NCBI GenBank assembly: GCA_037833965.1
Contig: AP031352.1
Coordinates: 8,970,501 to 9,034,500 of the forward strand
Origin: Marchantia polymorpha subsp. ruderalis
Lineage: Eukaryota > Streptophyta > Marchantiopsida > Marchantiales > Marchantiaceae
DNA: 64,000 bases
Direction: 5' to 3'
The position numbers and the translations under genes are program-made. The notes beneath the pieces are model-generated. The model was not told the origin of the DNA. It searched no databases and saw only the letters and a list, made by a program, of their open reading frames with translations. Positions within the stretch are counted from its first letter, which is position 1. Every line of letters begins with the position of its first letter. Of the stretch, positions 12,801 to 25,264 are shown piece after piece.

Positions 12801-14149
12801 TGTTGTTAGTTTTAGAATTACATCTTTTGATAGCTCACATTATCTAGATTATGATTTATCTAAACCTTACAACTGAAACTCTATAACACTTTCACTATAT
12901 AAGAGAGTTAGGAGAATCTCTCGAAGAGTACCGGTGTAGTCAATGACATTGATTGTGCTAAGTTTGTTTATAGTATGTTTTGTTTCGTGACAGAGTAATG
13001 ACGAGGGGTAGGAGCAGGCAACTTGAAAGGTAGATCCGGTGCGAATCGTTTGTTGTCTTATATGTATGTAGATGAAGTGTTCTCTATGTGAAAACCTAGA
13101 TTACATGTTTTGCTTTGTGCAAAAATTAAAGCATAATAAATAATTATAGGATGGTGTTATTTTTTTGATAGATATTAGGATGCATTCAAACATGTTTTTT
13201 TTACATTGTAATTTTTGTCAAAGCAATTGTCTAAATAATTTTAATTCATTGTGTTCACAAAGTTCATGAATTTTTTTTTATTTCCAACTAGTGAAGTACA
13301 TCAAAATGAACATATTCAAGAAAAATACCAACACAAGAGAAGCTTTACAAGCTAGCAAAATTTTTGAATAAAAATCAAAGCATTTCAACCAAAGGAGTAG
13401 AAACTTATTTACAAAATTAACAACATAGTAAAGATTAGAATTGAAATGAATTAAGATATTAACATAATAGCGATCAAGATATTGATAGAACAATGAATAC
13501 ACCTTTGTTAATAGATTTTGCAATTTCAAAAGAAACTTTAAAGGTTAGGTTACTTGTATTATCATGGCGTCGAACTTTGAGACATTAATAATAGAAGGCG
13601 ATGGTTGTTGATTTTGATTACGGATCAAGTATTATTTATTGTAACAATGTTTGTCGGAAAGACACATTTGGATAAGTTGAATTGAAGCTCTTGATCCTTT
13701 TCCAACTTGTTCAAAAGGAAAAAAGTAGGATGTGAAGTCAAAACAACTAAGCTTCAGCAATGATTAGAGAGAATTGAAGACATTTATTTGCATTTAGCCT
13801 TATTATCATACAATCTCTAATTTCTTCTTAGATATACGAAGCAGCTATTCCATTGAACAAATTTTTGATTTTAGTATTAGTAGTTCTGCTGAATTGTTCC
13901 AACTAGTATCATAATGGAACCATGGTCGGAAAAAAAGAGAAAAGAAAGTAAGAAATGACATAGATCTTGAAGCAGTTTTATGACTATCATTCAAAAAATT
14001 TGTTCAATTTATCAAACCTTTTGCCAAATCTTGGTTGTTCTTAACTTTCTGAGTTGGAGTTGTGAGTATTGTTTTAAAATCTGACTATCTAACTTGGTTG
14101 TTGATAATGAATTGGAATATTGGAACGTGTTGGTTATTTTTTCTTGCAA

Positions 14150-15345
14150 GAGAGTTTACTTTTGATTCAAAGTAAATTGACGTTAAAAGCTCCTCGTGAA
14201 AGACAAATTCAAGGATTATTAGCTGTTCAAGATTTCATGTGATGATATTTCAACACTGAGTAAGCTAATATCACAGATGTCAAGTGAAAGACAAAGGTAA
14301 AAATTGTCAACTGTCTTAAGGTTCTATGTGAGAATAGTCCATCAATGACAGATTATATAAATCATGATCTTGATCATTTTTTTATCATTTTGATTAAGGT
14401 GCTACCTTCTTGCATTATGGTTGAAGATGTCGCTGTTACATTTTTAGAGTAAGATCGTACTACTTTGCTCTGATTTGAACACTACATTGTCTCATTGTTT
14501 GAATTTACCACAAGTTAGAAAAAGCTCGTATGTATAATTTGCAATATTTCATTAGTTTAAATTTTAAAAAGTGAGAAAATCTAAAACCTATAATTTGCAA
14601 TTCACATATTGATAGCTATTCGATTATCCAAAAGTAAGTCCAACTTTGATCTTTGAAAAAACCAAATAAAGTCTGAGTTTAACATGAAAGATTTTATTAA
14701 ATGCAAGAGTATATAGATGAATGTTTATAGGAGTTTGAAGACAAAAATAGTATGGTTAAATCAAAGAAAGTATTCAATATGTGCTTGACAGATTAAACAT
14801 GGTATTTTTAAAGTAATTGGAATTTTTGACAACAGATTTCAAATTTTTTGCAATTAATTCACAATCAAAGTCATAAATATTATATGCACAAGACATAGTA
14901 TTGCTTTACCTATAAATATTGGAAAATTTTAAATTTGGTTCTTAGATATATCAAAATTAGTAAGTATTATGGTATTTTATTTCATGGCTAAGTAGACAAT
15001 GAAAACTCCTTTGGCAACAAACATTAAACTTTTTGCAACTGAATGTCCAATCAATGTGATTAAAAAAGAAGAAATGTCATCAATTTAAATATGACAAAAT
15101 TGTGAGGCGTCTCATGTATTTTATGTTATGCATAAGACCTACTATTTGTTTAATTATGAGCATTGAAAAGTTATAAAATTGGTTTTTAGATATCTCAAAA
15201 GTAATAAGGATTATGGTATTTTTTGTGTCTAATTAGAGATTGATAAATTCAATATCAACGTCACTCGTCTACATTGATTAATGTTGAAAATGAGCAAGAT
15301 ATGGACAAAAAAAAATATACAATTGGTTATGTATATTCACTTGAT
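14150..15345 (+). pseudogene. Decayed Ty1/copia gag-pol fragments
   Basis: Translated with stops, 14300-14560 matches copia gag around the 'edvavtfLesLPPSYEh' region (MTDYIN, EDVAVTFLE, then an EHYIVSL-like stretch). 14850-14990 and 15090-15345 each match the reverse-transcriptase/RNase H junction: CTR..IA, then a W.FRYLK...YGI-like stretch. The second also keeps traces of the DADFAGD..KRKSTTGYVF motif (KNIQLVMYIH in the shifted frame). Both copies share near-identical DNA over about 65 bp, about 245 bp apart, indicating duplication or nesting. A degenerate primer-binding-like site (CTAGTATCATAATGGAACC) lies near 13903-13921. Stops and frameshifts make it non-functional. Confidence 0.6.
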
Positions 15346-16808
15346 GTAACCTTAATCTTAAAAACATTATTTGAATTTATACTGTATACAAATATGTAAT
15401 GGCAGTAGAAGCAACAAAGATTTACAGTTGACAGAATTATCTGTTGACTTAGATGTACTAAAATATGAGTCGTCAATCTTCAATGTAATAATTAGAATCC
15501 ATAACATCTTCTTGCAAATCAAAATATGGAAAGCAATGTGAAACACATTGACATTTACTACCAATCTATCATAGATCCAGTTTTTTTTTTAATAAATTGA
15601 GCAAATACATTGACCAAATGCATTGACTTTGTAGATCTTGCATGAGTAAAACAAGTAGATTTTACTAGAAATTTTGTTTTATTTATTTATTTATCTTACC
15701 TGATTTTTCTACGACTTAGATTTATGTTCTTCTAAAAAAGTAATTATGTTAGACTTTTTTTTGAATTTCATGATTCTCATAACAAAAAATATAAGAGAAT
15801 ATTATTATAAATTAATTCATGTCTTCTAACAAGTTACATTAGCTAGTTCGTGATTTAAATCTAGGTTTTAGCTAAAACATATTAAATCTTGGAATTCTAT
15901 ATCTCCGTCACTATATGAATTAGCTAGTAGAAGCTCTCTATAACACTTTTAGATTTCTCAATAAAGCCTAAGTTGTATACATGGACAACACTAGGTACAT
16001 GTGCTTCCCGTTATCAAACACATATTTTTAATGTAGTTGTGTAAATTTTTGTCTATGATGATCTCATGACTTCAAAGTTTAAAATCCTACAAATGTGTAC
16101 TTACATCAATATTGATAACAAAACTATTTTTTTTGGTATCTGAAAATTATATTAATATTTGAACTCCATATAAAATTATAAGTATTGATAAATTTACAAT
16201 GTATGTGTTATTTTATGTTAGTTATGTGTATATGGCTAGGTATTTATCAATTATACATCTCTAAACAACGTAAATGCATATTGGATTAAATATGTTGATA
16301 ATTGAGATGAAGACATAGTTTATATATACATCTAATTGTAGACTGAAATAATTTTAAAGTTTATGCATAAACTGAAAAATTGAAGTTATTGATATTGATA
16401 ATTTTTTGACAGTTGAAGTGAAATTATGAGCATATATTTATGAAATAAATTTACCTAACATTTAAAGTGATCTTAAAACTGTTTAATTTTGATATAAAAC
16501 TCCAAAAAAATACGTAAAGTTAAAGTTGTCATCAGACTATTTTAGGTTGATCTTTCAAATCAATTGAGCCAGATAAGTATAAAGAAAAGAAATTAAGTTT
16601 ATTTTAAAATAAATAATTGAAATTATGTTAGAAATCTATTTTATCATAAAAATTGAACAAATTGATGATAATATTATTTGTATTCAGAGTTTTATGAAAG
16701 AGATAATTTGAAAGAATAAAATTATGACAATAATGCAAAACAACCATATAATTAGAATGTAATATCTCTTGATTAAAAAAATTTGGTTCATTGAAATATA
16801 TACTTTGT

Positions 16809-16843
16809 GAGAATTGATCAATGTTTCAGATTGATCAATTCTC
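16809..16843. repeat. Perfect 14-bp inverted repeat, 7-nt loop
   Basis: GAGAATTGATCAAT at 16809-16822 and its exact reverse complement at 16830-16843. A short direct duplication of CCATATCAA(C/T)TTCAGAT follows. It sits in the AT-rich island; role unknown. Confidence 0.8.
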
Positions 16844-18370
16844 CATATCAACTTCAGATCCATATCAATTTCAGATTATTTTTAATTTATGTACAAACTG
16901 TGTTTATCTTTTCATTGTAATTCATTGTAGATATCGTAAGCACATTATTAATTAATTAAATTATGAAAAAATAAATAATTCAAAACATATCTATTTAAGA
17001 TCTTCTATGTTTTTAATTTCAAATTTATGTGATCAAATTTGCCAATCAAAAGATTTTATAGAATCCAAATTACAATTTACAAGTTAAGCCATAAAAATGC
17101 CTAATATTGGAAAAAAATGTCATTCATAAGTTGTTAATTTATCACTTCTATTTTGAATTTTGCACTTTAAATCGTTCGAAATTTTTTAAATCAAATTCTT
17201 TAACAGATTAAGCAAGAATACAAGGAAAAAATATTATAGAAACACATGATTATTTTGATTTTAGCATTTGGTTTATGAAAAAAATTCTTTGGTTTTTGAA
17301 TTTCCAAAAATAATTTTAACAAAGTCAATTTTGAAAATTAAGTTTCAAAAAATTGTTTTAATGCCGAATTTCAAATGAATTTTTTTGTCGTCACTTGATG
17401 CAGTGCAGAAAAACACAATTGGTATAATAGACTTTTAAAAAAAAAAATTGTTGGTAAAACCTCAGAAAAATGATTCAGGTGTGAATTCTGAACAAGGTAT
17501 AATGGTTCAAATTTTTAATAAAACTGTATTCAGAAAATGTAATATGCAAAACCTTGTTTTACAAACATATGAAAAGAAAAATTCATTCATTCATATACAG
17601 ATCATAAAAGTTGTCCTATATTTTAACTTTAATATCGTAGTTTAACTTTAATATGCTTTAAGCTTGAAACCATAGGTATGCAATGTGAAGAATAAAATTT
17701 CTGAAATATAGATATTTTTCATTTTTTTCAAAATTATACATTTTAGCCTTATGAAATTATTACAAAAAAACCTTTGAAAATATTCATTAAACTATAATCA
17801 ATATAATAATAATATTATATGTTATTCTTTGAAAAGAGTTACGAATTTATACATAATCAAATATTGGATATTATGCACTGCGAATATATGTCGCATGAAA
17901 TTTTTTAACTGATTGAAGTTATCTTACAAGTTGGGTTAATTTAAATCATATATGTATTAGTCGTTGTTCGAACCGATAGAGAATGATTTTTATATATTCT
18001 ACTAAGAAAAATGAATATTAAGTTTTACGTCTTTGGAACTTTTTTCTATACTTTTTGCTTGTTGATTTAATGTTATTTCTTGAAAGTTTCATTTTTATCA
18101 TAGATTTTTATCACAATAAAATTATTTTGGTCATATTTTATTACTAAAAAAATATATATTTATTTTATGTTTTCATTAAAAATAATTTTCTAAAAAATAT
18201 ATTGCATTTTCAAATATAATGTACTTATATGATCTAGTATAACATACAATGAAAATTTTATTGATAGATTATAAATATTTAACATACTATTATCTGTTAA
18301 AATACGTTCATTTACACTTGCCAATTATTTGAATAAGTCAGATTGTAAAATAACTTTGAGAGGAATGTGA

Positions 18371-18382
18371 TAAATAAACAAA

Positions 18383-18419
<37 letters not shown>

Positions 18420-18422
18420 ATA
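18371..18422. repeat. (AAAT)n microsatellite
   Basis: Nearly pure tetranucleotide run, imperfect at its left end and perfect over about the last 35 bases. Confidence 0.9.
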
Positions 18423-19729
18423 TTTGATCTCATTTTCAGATTAGAACATGAAGATAGGACATCATCATTACATTTGCGATCACAGGTTTACTAGCCTATG
18501 TTTTATCCTGATAAATAACTGACTACTCTTTGCATGACAATCCAAGATTAATAAATTTCTAAATTTGAATAACGCTGGTTGAGTATCTTACTTCATAGGT
18601 CACAAATGAAAGATAATAGTCATAGGTTTTAAGTGTAAGTAAATACATTGAGGTGTTTTTGTATTTCAGCATTGAACTTGTATAAATATTTCTAAAAATT
18701 TGAGCATGTTTGTGGATGCAACATATTTATCATAAATGTTAGCAAATATATGGTTCCATATTTTTTATGTGTATTATCTAGTAATCAACTCGTGTCAATT
18801 TTTTATATTAACATCATCAATTAGTGTCATACATGTCACAATTTTCACGTGGGATGAAATATTTTATCTATAATTATGTTTATTTTGAGGACTTTGAATT
18901 TGATGGTTCGATGAGATGATATATTCTAAGTATATGAGGTGATAGCATATATTTGAAGAATGATAAAACTAGCCCACGGTTGACTGTTAAGTCTCATCCT
19001 TATATTGCTTATAGGGTCTTACTGTCTCTTCTTTCGACCCGTGCTATGCAATAATTGGGAAAATTGTGCATTTTCGCAAGAATGATGACGTACAAAATGA
19101 ACTGCATGTCGGTGTAAATAGAGATTCTCTGCCGAGAGGACGCGTTTACAGAAGTTCTGTGTAGGCAAATACCCAGTGACCAAACTCTGCCCGTCAGGTG
19201 TCTTGTGACTTGCAGAACGCAGTCATGCAACGTATACACAACACATCTCGCATTCGAATTGGATCTGCTAAACTTGAGACATAAGGTAAGACGAAAAGGA
19301 CATTTGTTAAAGTTCATGCAAATAAGGCATCCACCACTCAACGTCAAAGACTTTTCTGGGTCGTGATGCATGGTCCTGAGCCTCAGAATGTCATGTGCAT
19401 CGAACAATCATAAATTTCAATCAGAGAGGCCGTCAGTACTCGCTACAGGCCAAGGGGAAAAGCTTGGCGGGCGTTGTAGAGGCCATCCCGTTGGCATGTG
19501 GATGCTCTTGTCTCCTTTTTCTGCAGTTTGGGAGAGAACCTGGAGGCCGCAGGAAAAGAGGATTTGTGAAAATCCATCCGTCTGTTAGCGAGAGCATTCA
19601 CTTTATTTTCTTGCCGAAAATACGGTATTTTCCCCATCTACGACGTGACTCTCAATAATAGACGTCGTCAGACTTTTTACTGAGACAACGTTGTCCATCT
19701 CTACGTCGTTCGCTTTCGTACTATTTGCC

Positions 19730-20062
19730 TCACCTGCTTCGGAGCGTGCGGAACCGGCTTTGGTTGGATTCGAGAGCAGAGGCACAGACGCTCAGTGAAC
19801 TAGAAGTGGCTGACCTGTCATCAGGGGTTCGTGACAGTGTTGGAGGCCACTCTGCTGCTCCACAGAGGGAGCCCTGCCCATGAGCCTGGCCTACGTACAC
19901 GGCCCGTGGGAGAGGTCGGCCCCAGATGTCGTCGAGCTGTCTCTGAGTCATGTCGTCAATCTCCTCTACCACGAAACCCACATCGATCAGGTAATCCGGA
20001 CCGTCCAGGAGCTCATGGCGTCCGATCGACGTCCCGAACTCATCCAGGATCGCTGTCGTCAT
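19730..20062 (-). CDS. Unrecognised protein-coding candidate divergent from HMG-CoA reductase
   Basis: An ATG-initiated frame of 110 codons (MTTAILDEFGTSIGRHEL...). Over its first 85 codons third positions are mostly G or C, matching the GC-rich genic island and supporting real coding. The N-terminal part is acidic (VEEIDDMTQRQLDDIWGR). Coding likeness drops after PDDR, where GACAG|GTCAGC offers a possible splice donor near 19816, so the annotated C-terminus may be intronic. An overlapping plus-strand frame (19880-20122) also looks protein-like, so strand is not certain. No family recognised. It faces away from the HMG-CoA reductase gene and may share its upstream region. Confidence 0.35.
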   Translation of the reverse strand: MTTAILDEFGTSIGRHELLDGPDYLIDVGFVVEEIDDMTQRQLDDIWGRPLPRAVYVGQAHGQGSLCGAAEWPPTLSRTPDDRSATSSSLSVCASALESNQSRFRTLRSR

Positions 20063-20099
20063 ACAACTCAGGACCGTGAGCGGAGGCGGAGTCGTGACT

Positions 20100-21701
20100 G
20101 TGGTAAGGTGAGGTGGCAGTGAGTGTACCAGTCGGAGAAAGAAAAGCGGGGCCGACGGAATTTGAAGTCATGGCGGACGAGCAGAGAGCGCCAGATTTAG
20201 CGGCGGAAAAGGCGACGCATCTGTGTGCCAGCGGAGCGCCTGAAAAGACCAGGCTGAGTTAAACCCGGATACGGAACGGGAGATCTGCAATACGAACAGA
20301 GTACTGTACAGGGGCGAAGAATCTGCTCATCGTCGGATGATCCCCAGCGTGGGAATCCACATTCACTCAACACGTACCGAACTGTACAGTCGTCCTGTAT
20401 TCTACTGCAGATGAGGCCTCCCACTGCAGTTAGTAAGAAAATGCGCATTCAAAGATGCAATGATGTGGTGAACGAGTTTAGATGGGAAGGTCTTTCCCTT
20501 CGTTGTCGTTATATCGCTGGGCCCACCGGAATTGGGCTATTTAAACGAACTACCATTTCCGAGGAGAAATTGCTTAGTCCCTCGTGCCAGAAAAATCTTG
20601 CAATTTGGACGCATCCGTGCTGTTGACTTTGCATCGGACGGTGAAGGGCGGGGGCTGGACGACTCACTGCTGCGCATTCGAGCACAACCAAGTGGAGGCC
20701 CACACGGCAACTGTGCAGCGCACTGGGGACGACCCCAGTCGACGTCGAAGCGAAGGGAAGGTGTGAGTAGTCGAGACCGCAGTCGAGGGGCCGGCTCGGA
20801 GGAGCTTCGCAGCGGCTCGGAGGCTCGCGGGCAGGCTCGCGCCAGGTGGTGAGGTCGGAGACTGATAGCTGGAGGTGGGCAGTTGGAGGGCGCGCGATGT
20901 GGACCGTGGCACGGCAGCTTCGTCCGGCGGGCTCGAGCGGAACCACGAGAGGAGAGCGAGGGGAGGGTGGAACTGCAGTCCGCGGCCGGAGCGAAGACGG
21001 AGTAGTATTAGGTCTGTGGTCGAGAGGGTACAAAAGCCCGAGCGCTTGCTCTGGCATTTCTTCATTGCAGAGTGTGTGAGCCAAGGAAGGCAAGGAAAGT
21101 TGCTTTCTCTTGGTTCAAAAATTGTCGGAGATCGATCGGGCGGATTCTGCGCTTTTTCCGGTGCTCGCCCATGTTCCAGTGAGTCAAGACGAGTCGAGTC
21201 GAGTCGATCGAGGGTCGGAGGTTGGGGTCATTCTTGGGAGAGCGGAGGAGGAGGAGGAGGCAGTGGAGTCGAGCCGAAGAGGCCGAGGCGACAGAGTGCC
21301 GGAGATTTGTGGTGTAGTGATCGATTGGGGTCTATTGGTGACAGATTTAGAGGGTTTCACGAGCGATTAGAGTGAATCTGGGGTTTGAGGTGGCCAAGTC
21401 GAGGAGATTTGACAGGCTGGATCGAGGACGTAGTCTTGGATCCCAGTCGATTTTGTTCTGCTTTCTTTCAGCATTGTCGTAGATCTGGTTGAGGAGTTGA
21501 GCTTCGGAGCCGTTAGTGCATACCCCACTGCCTGCTGCTGTCCGGGTGGCCCGAGTTGCCTGACATCTCGTGGGCAGCCAGTGGTCGTCTGTCGAGGGCA
21601 TGGCCGCAGCAGCTTAAGTGATCAAGGGCCCAAGAGGCGATACATTCGATTTTGCTCCCGTAGAACGTGTAGTTTTGGTCGATTCGCCTTACAGAGCCAC
21701 G
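20100..21701 (+). promoter_or_regulatory. Promoter and 5' leader region of the HMG-CoA reductase gene
   Basis: GC-rich, purine-biased DNA precedes the HMG-CoA reductase start. A TATA-like CTATTTAAA occurs at 20538-20546 and a weaker TACAAAAG at about 21029. The leader downstream contains GA-rich runs (21180-21300). Several open frames up to 194 codons on both strands overlap here but show no family features. Which element sets the transcription start cannot be decided by eye; an untranslated first exon is possible. Confidence 0.4.
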
Positions 21702-24242
21702 ATGAAGTCGGGAGATGGACTCAAGACTTATGGAGTGCAATCTCCTCCGAATGGGGGCCACAGACACTCCAAAAGGCAAAGGGAGGGCAAGCCTTTGGCC
21801 TCGGATGCGCTTCCTCTTCCCGTCGGCTTGACGAACAAAATTTTCATGGTCCTGTTCTTCTCTGCGTCCTATTACTTAATGCGTCGCTGGAGGGAGAAAA
21901 TCAGGACTTCCACTCCTCTTCATATGCTCAATCTTGGAGAAATTGCGGCTATCATTGCTCAGCTGGCCTCATTCATCTATTTGATTGGTTTCTTCGGTAT
22001 CGATTATGTGCAAACTTTTATAAACAAATCCATTGATGGTTCCTGGGATTCCGAAGATTACAGGGTGGCAGGAGTGAATTGCCAGGCTCAACCCGAGAGC
22101 TGCACTCCCAGCATTTCTCGCTCCCCTGCTCTGCTGAAGGGCAAGTCCCTGAAGGAGCATGAGAATGAGGACATTGCAGAGGCAGTGAGAAATGGTGAAA
22201 CCCCATCGTACTCCCTGGAGGCTGAGTTGGAAGATTGCGAGCGAGCTGCCGGCGTCAGAAGAAGAGCTGTCGAACTCACCACTGGCAGAACTTTGGATGG
22301 TCTGCCTTTGGAAGGAATGGATTACTCCAAGATTCTGGGACAATGCTGCGAGATGGTTATCGGCCACGTTCAAATTCCAGTTGGGGTTGCCGGCCCTCTG
22401 TTGCTTGACGGATTTGAATACACAGTTCCTATGGCTACCACTGAAGGTTGTCTAGTCGCCAGTACCAACAGGGGATGCAAAGCCATCGCGCAATCAGGCG
22501 GCGCTTCAAGCGTCGTTCTCAGAGATGGCATGACCAGAGCTCCCGTCGTTCGTTTTGAAAGCGCCAAGCGTGCCGCAGCACTCAAGTTCTTCGTCGAAGA
22601 TGCCAACAATTTTGATACTCTCTCAGTGGTCTTCAACAGGTATGTCGAAAACATGTGAACCAATACAAGTGGTGGTAACTGCTTTATCATTTTCGTTACT
22701 CCGTGTATGTCGTCGTGTCAGCTCAGAAACTTCCGCGCTTTGTTCTCTTTTGGGCGAATGTTTTGGTGGCTAGACCACTGAATTTCGGATCTAGATTCTC
22801 GGGGCAATTCTTGTCGCTTTTGTGGAACATGATTAGGTAGGTGACGTAGGGTCATGTGTGTGCTGTCGACACGTACGAAACATCCTCAATTTGGGAAAGT
22901 GTCGAAAGAGAATGTCCAATTCAGTTGTTGCAATGGCATGGGAGCTTATCACTGCTGTATTGTTGTTTCCATTTACAGGACCAGTAGGTTCGCACGGTTG
23001 CAGGATGTGTACTGTGTTCTTGCCGGGCGAAATGTGTACCTGCGGTTCAGTGCTTCGACTGGTGACGCCATGGGAATGAACATGATTTCGAAGGGTGTGC
23101 AAAATGTGTTGAACTACTTGCAGAGCGTGTTCCCGGACATGGAGCCCATTAGCATATCTGGTGAGCAAAATTTGGATTGATTCTTAGTCCTCTAGAACGT
23201 CTTAAAATCCTGCAACGCATTTGTGTGTACCAGTCTTAGAACTTGTGCACTCCCAAACGTTTTTGAATTTCTAGCTTGACGAAGAAGAGATTGTGTACTT
23301 ATACGATATACATGACTTGTCCAGGTAATTTCTGCTCCGACAAGAAGGCTACTGCAGTGAACTGGATTGAGGGTCGTGGGAAGTCTGTGGTATGTGAAGC
23401 GGTCCTCAAAGAGGAGGTTGTTCGGAAAGTTCTGAAAACGTCAGTGCCTGCCCTTGTGGAGTTGAACACGATTAAGAATCTCGCGGGTTCTGCTCTAGCT
23501 GGTGCTCTTGGAGGGTTCAATGCACACGCGGCGAATATTGTATCCGCAGTATACATAGCCACAGGTCAAGATCCCGCACAAAATGTCGAGAGCTCGCAGT
23601 GCCTGACAATGATGGAGGCCGTGAATGGAGGACGGGATCTTCACATTTCTGTCACAATGCCATCTATCGAGGTAGCCCTTTCTTTATCAATCTATACGTG
23701 GAAGAGAAACGACTCTTACTAGTGGACTTTGTTGTGAATTGTGGAGACCTGTTTTCGCTTTTTCCAGTGGTACGTTTCCTAAATCATGTTGTCTGCAGGT
23801 CGGAACAATTGGAGGAGGTACTCAGTTGCCATCTCAGGCAGCATGTTTGAATCTCCTTGGAGTGCGGGGTGCCAACGCAGAAATGCCTGGAGCAAATGCC
23901 GAGCAACTTGCCAGAATCGTCGCTGGTTCAGTTTTGGCGGGAGAGATTTCATTGATGTCGGCCTTGGCATCGAATACGCTTGTGAAGAGCCACTTGAAAT
24001 ACAACCGCTCCAGTCAAAACGTCGGTGCCTTGAGTTCGATGGGTTCCAGCCAAAATATCTCCTCGTTGGCTGCGAGCCAATCCAACCAGAATATCGCTGC
24101 TCTGACGGCAAGTTTGTCCAGCCAGAACATCAGTGCCATGCAGACTCCTCCTCTTCCTCCTTCTCTAGCGACGAATTTCAGGCACCGACGAACTGGCAGT
24201 GCTTCCCCTGCAGAGGTGGAGAAATCCCCCAAAGTTGAGTAG
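21702..24242 (+). CDS. HMGR: 3-hydroxy-3-methylglutaryl-CoA reductase (HMGR)
   Basis: Catalyses NADPH-dependent reduction of HMG-CoA to mevalonate, the committed step of cytosolic isoprenoid and sterol synthesis, at the ER membrane. Exons 21702-22639, 22979-23160, 23325-23671, 23799-24242; 636 residues, all GT-AG, phases agree. Two N-terminal spans (about 45-60 and 81-103) carry the plant signature [24 protein letters not shown]...[11 protein letters not shown]. Catalytic domain motifs: [14 protein letters not shown] (220-233), [13 protein letters not shown] (E248), [12 protein letters not shown] (341-352), [16 protein letters not shown] (K380), GQDPAQN (D456), GTIGGGTQL (491-499), [10 protein letters not shown] (H554). 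S560 corresponds to the SnRK1-type regulatory serine of plant enzymes. The ATG at 21702 is chosen as the first in-frame ATG; upstream codons to 21618 lack one. The 76-residue tail carries four 12-residue SSQN repeats, unusual for the family. Confidence 0.96.
24009..24152 (+). repeat. 36-bp coding tandem repeat (4 units) in the HMGR C-terminal tail
   Basis: Residues 560-607 form four 12-residue units: [48 protein letters not shown]. Spacing is exactly 12 residues, with no indels. The first unit begins on the serine of the KYNRS phosphosite. The units are polar and probably disordered or surface exposed. Confidence 0.9.
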
Positions 24243-25264
24243 CTTCTGCACTAGACGAACATTCTTTGGGCCTGTGATCATTCAACGGAACTTTGGTATG
24301 CTCTAAACATAGTAGCAGTAGTAAACTTCTCGAGTAGAGCCTCCTGACCATCAACCTCCTTTATTCAGTGACATCCAGTCGCAACGTGTATGTAAATCGA
24401 ACTCTAAACACTTAGGTAGTTCGTAAAGAAGTCCTAATGATCACTCTGGATCAGTTGAGACAGTAGCTGAATTCGTCTGACCTTGTTGCAAGAGTGTCAT
24501 ACTGGACAGTCTTTCACCATGCCCCGATTCTTTCCGCGCCACGTATATGTTCGCTACTGAGTCGCGCTCTCGACGACGAGCTTGTCCTTTCTGCACTCGG
24601 GGGCCCCTGGTGGCTCTCATGTTTCTCTCAATTTTCTTGTTGCTGCGTCCGGCGATTCAGCGTTAATTTTCGTCCCTGCCATTAATACATAGTTTTTCCG
24701 TGTTTTATTGAGTATCCTTTCTTCCCGGTCTGTGGGACAGCACCCTGCTTTCTCCCATTGTAAAATAAGGATCAAGAGGTGTGATTGGGGCAGTACAAGT
24801 CACCAGTAAAATTAGGCAGGTCTGATGGGATGTGATCGTTGTACTATAAATCTCTTTCATACTAATTTTGCGTTTCTAGATTAAAAGAGACTGTCTAGTT
24901 ACGAAATTCCGTGAAGCTCGTTCTTATCTAGACTGTCACGTAGTCTGCGCTGCTTTGGTGGGTAATAAGCACCTACTTTGTAAGACAACATATTGAAACA
25001 CTCTGTTGTTGACGCGCTTGCTTGTTAAATAACACTCAAAGCAGCCGGGATCATTTTCCTGCTTCCGAAAAGTGGTTACATTCTTTCTGATGAGATGTGT
25101 GTGCACTGTCGACGGATTCACCTCTGGAAATTTCAGTATATTGGGCGCTTTTGATCGAAAATAGTTCTCGAAAGCATTTTACCTGATGGGCAAATGCTTT
25201 TGGATATACGTTTCGTTCAGTGTGTTCTCATTGTACACATTTATCAAAATGCACGTGAAGTGGT
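24243..25264. other. HMGR 3' untranslated and intergenic DNA
   Basis: No gene is visible. The first 400-600 bases probably contain the HMGR 3' untranslated region; no clear AATAAA signal decides its end. Confidence 0.4.

Larger units (their letters stand above)
9851..19000. other. Very AT-rich gene-free island with decayed copia remnants
   Basis: About 9 kb of strongly AT-rich sequence with no open frame above about 83 codons. Copia gag and reverse-transcriptase/RNase H traces survive at about 14150-15345 with many stops and apparent C-to-T/G-to-A changes, fitting old methylated retrotransposon DNA. The rest (9851-12700 and 16000-19000) shows nothing I can identify except a hairpin at 16809-16843 and an (AAAT)n tract near 18371-18422. 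Confidence 0.7.

Noticed and set aside
9851-19000. Organelle DNA insertion as the source of the AT-rich island
   Set aside because: No plastid or mitochondrial gene, tRNA or rRNA segment is recognisable, while copia gag and pol traces are.
20509-21375. Open frames of 133-194 codons on both strands upstream of HMGR
   Set aside because: GC-rich DNA suppresses stops in all frames; the frames overlap each other and have repetitive Arg/Ser/Gly composition. Better explained as promoter/leader.
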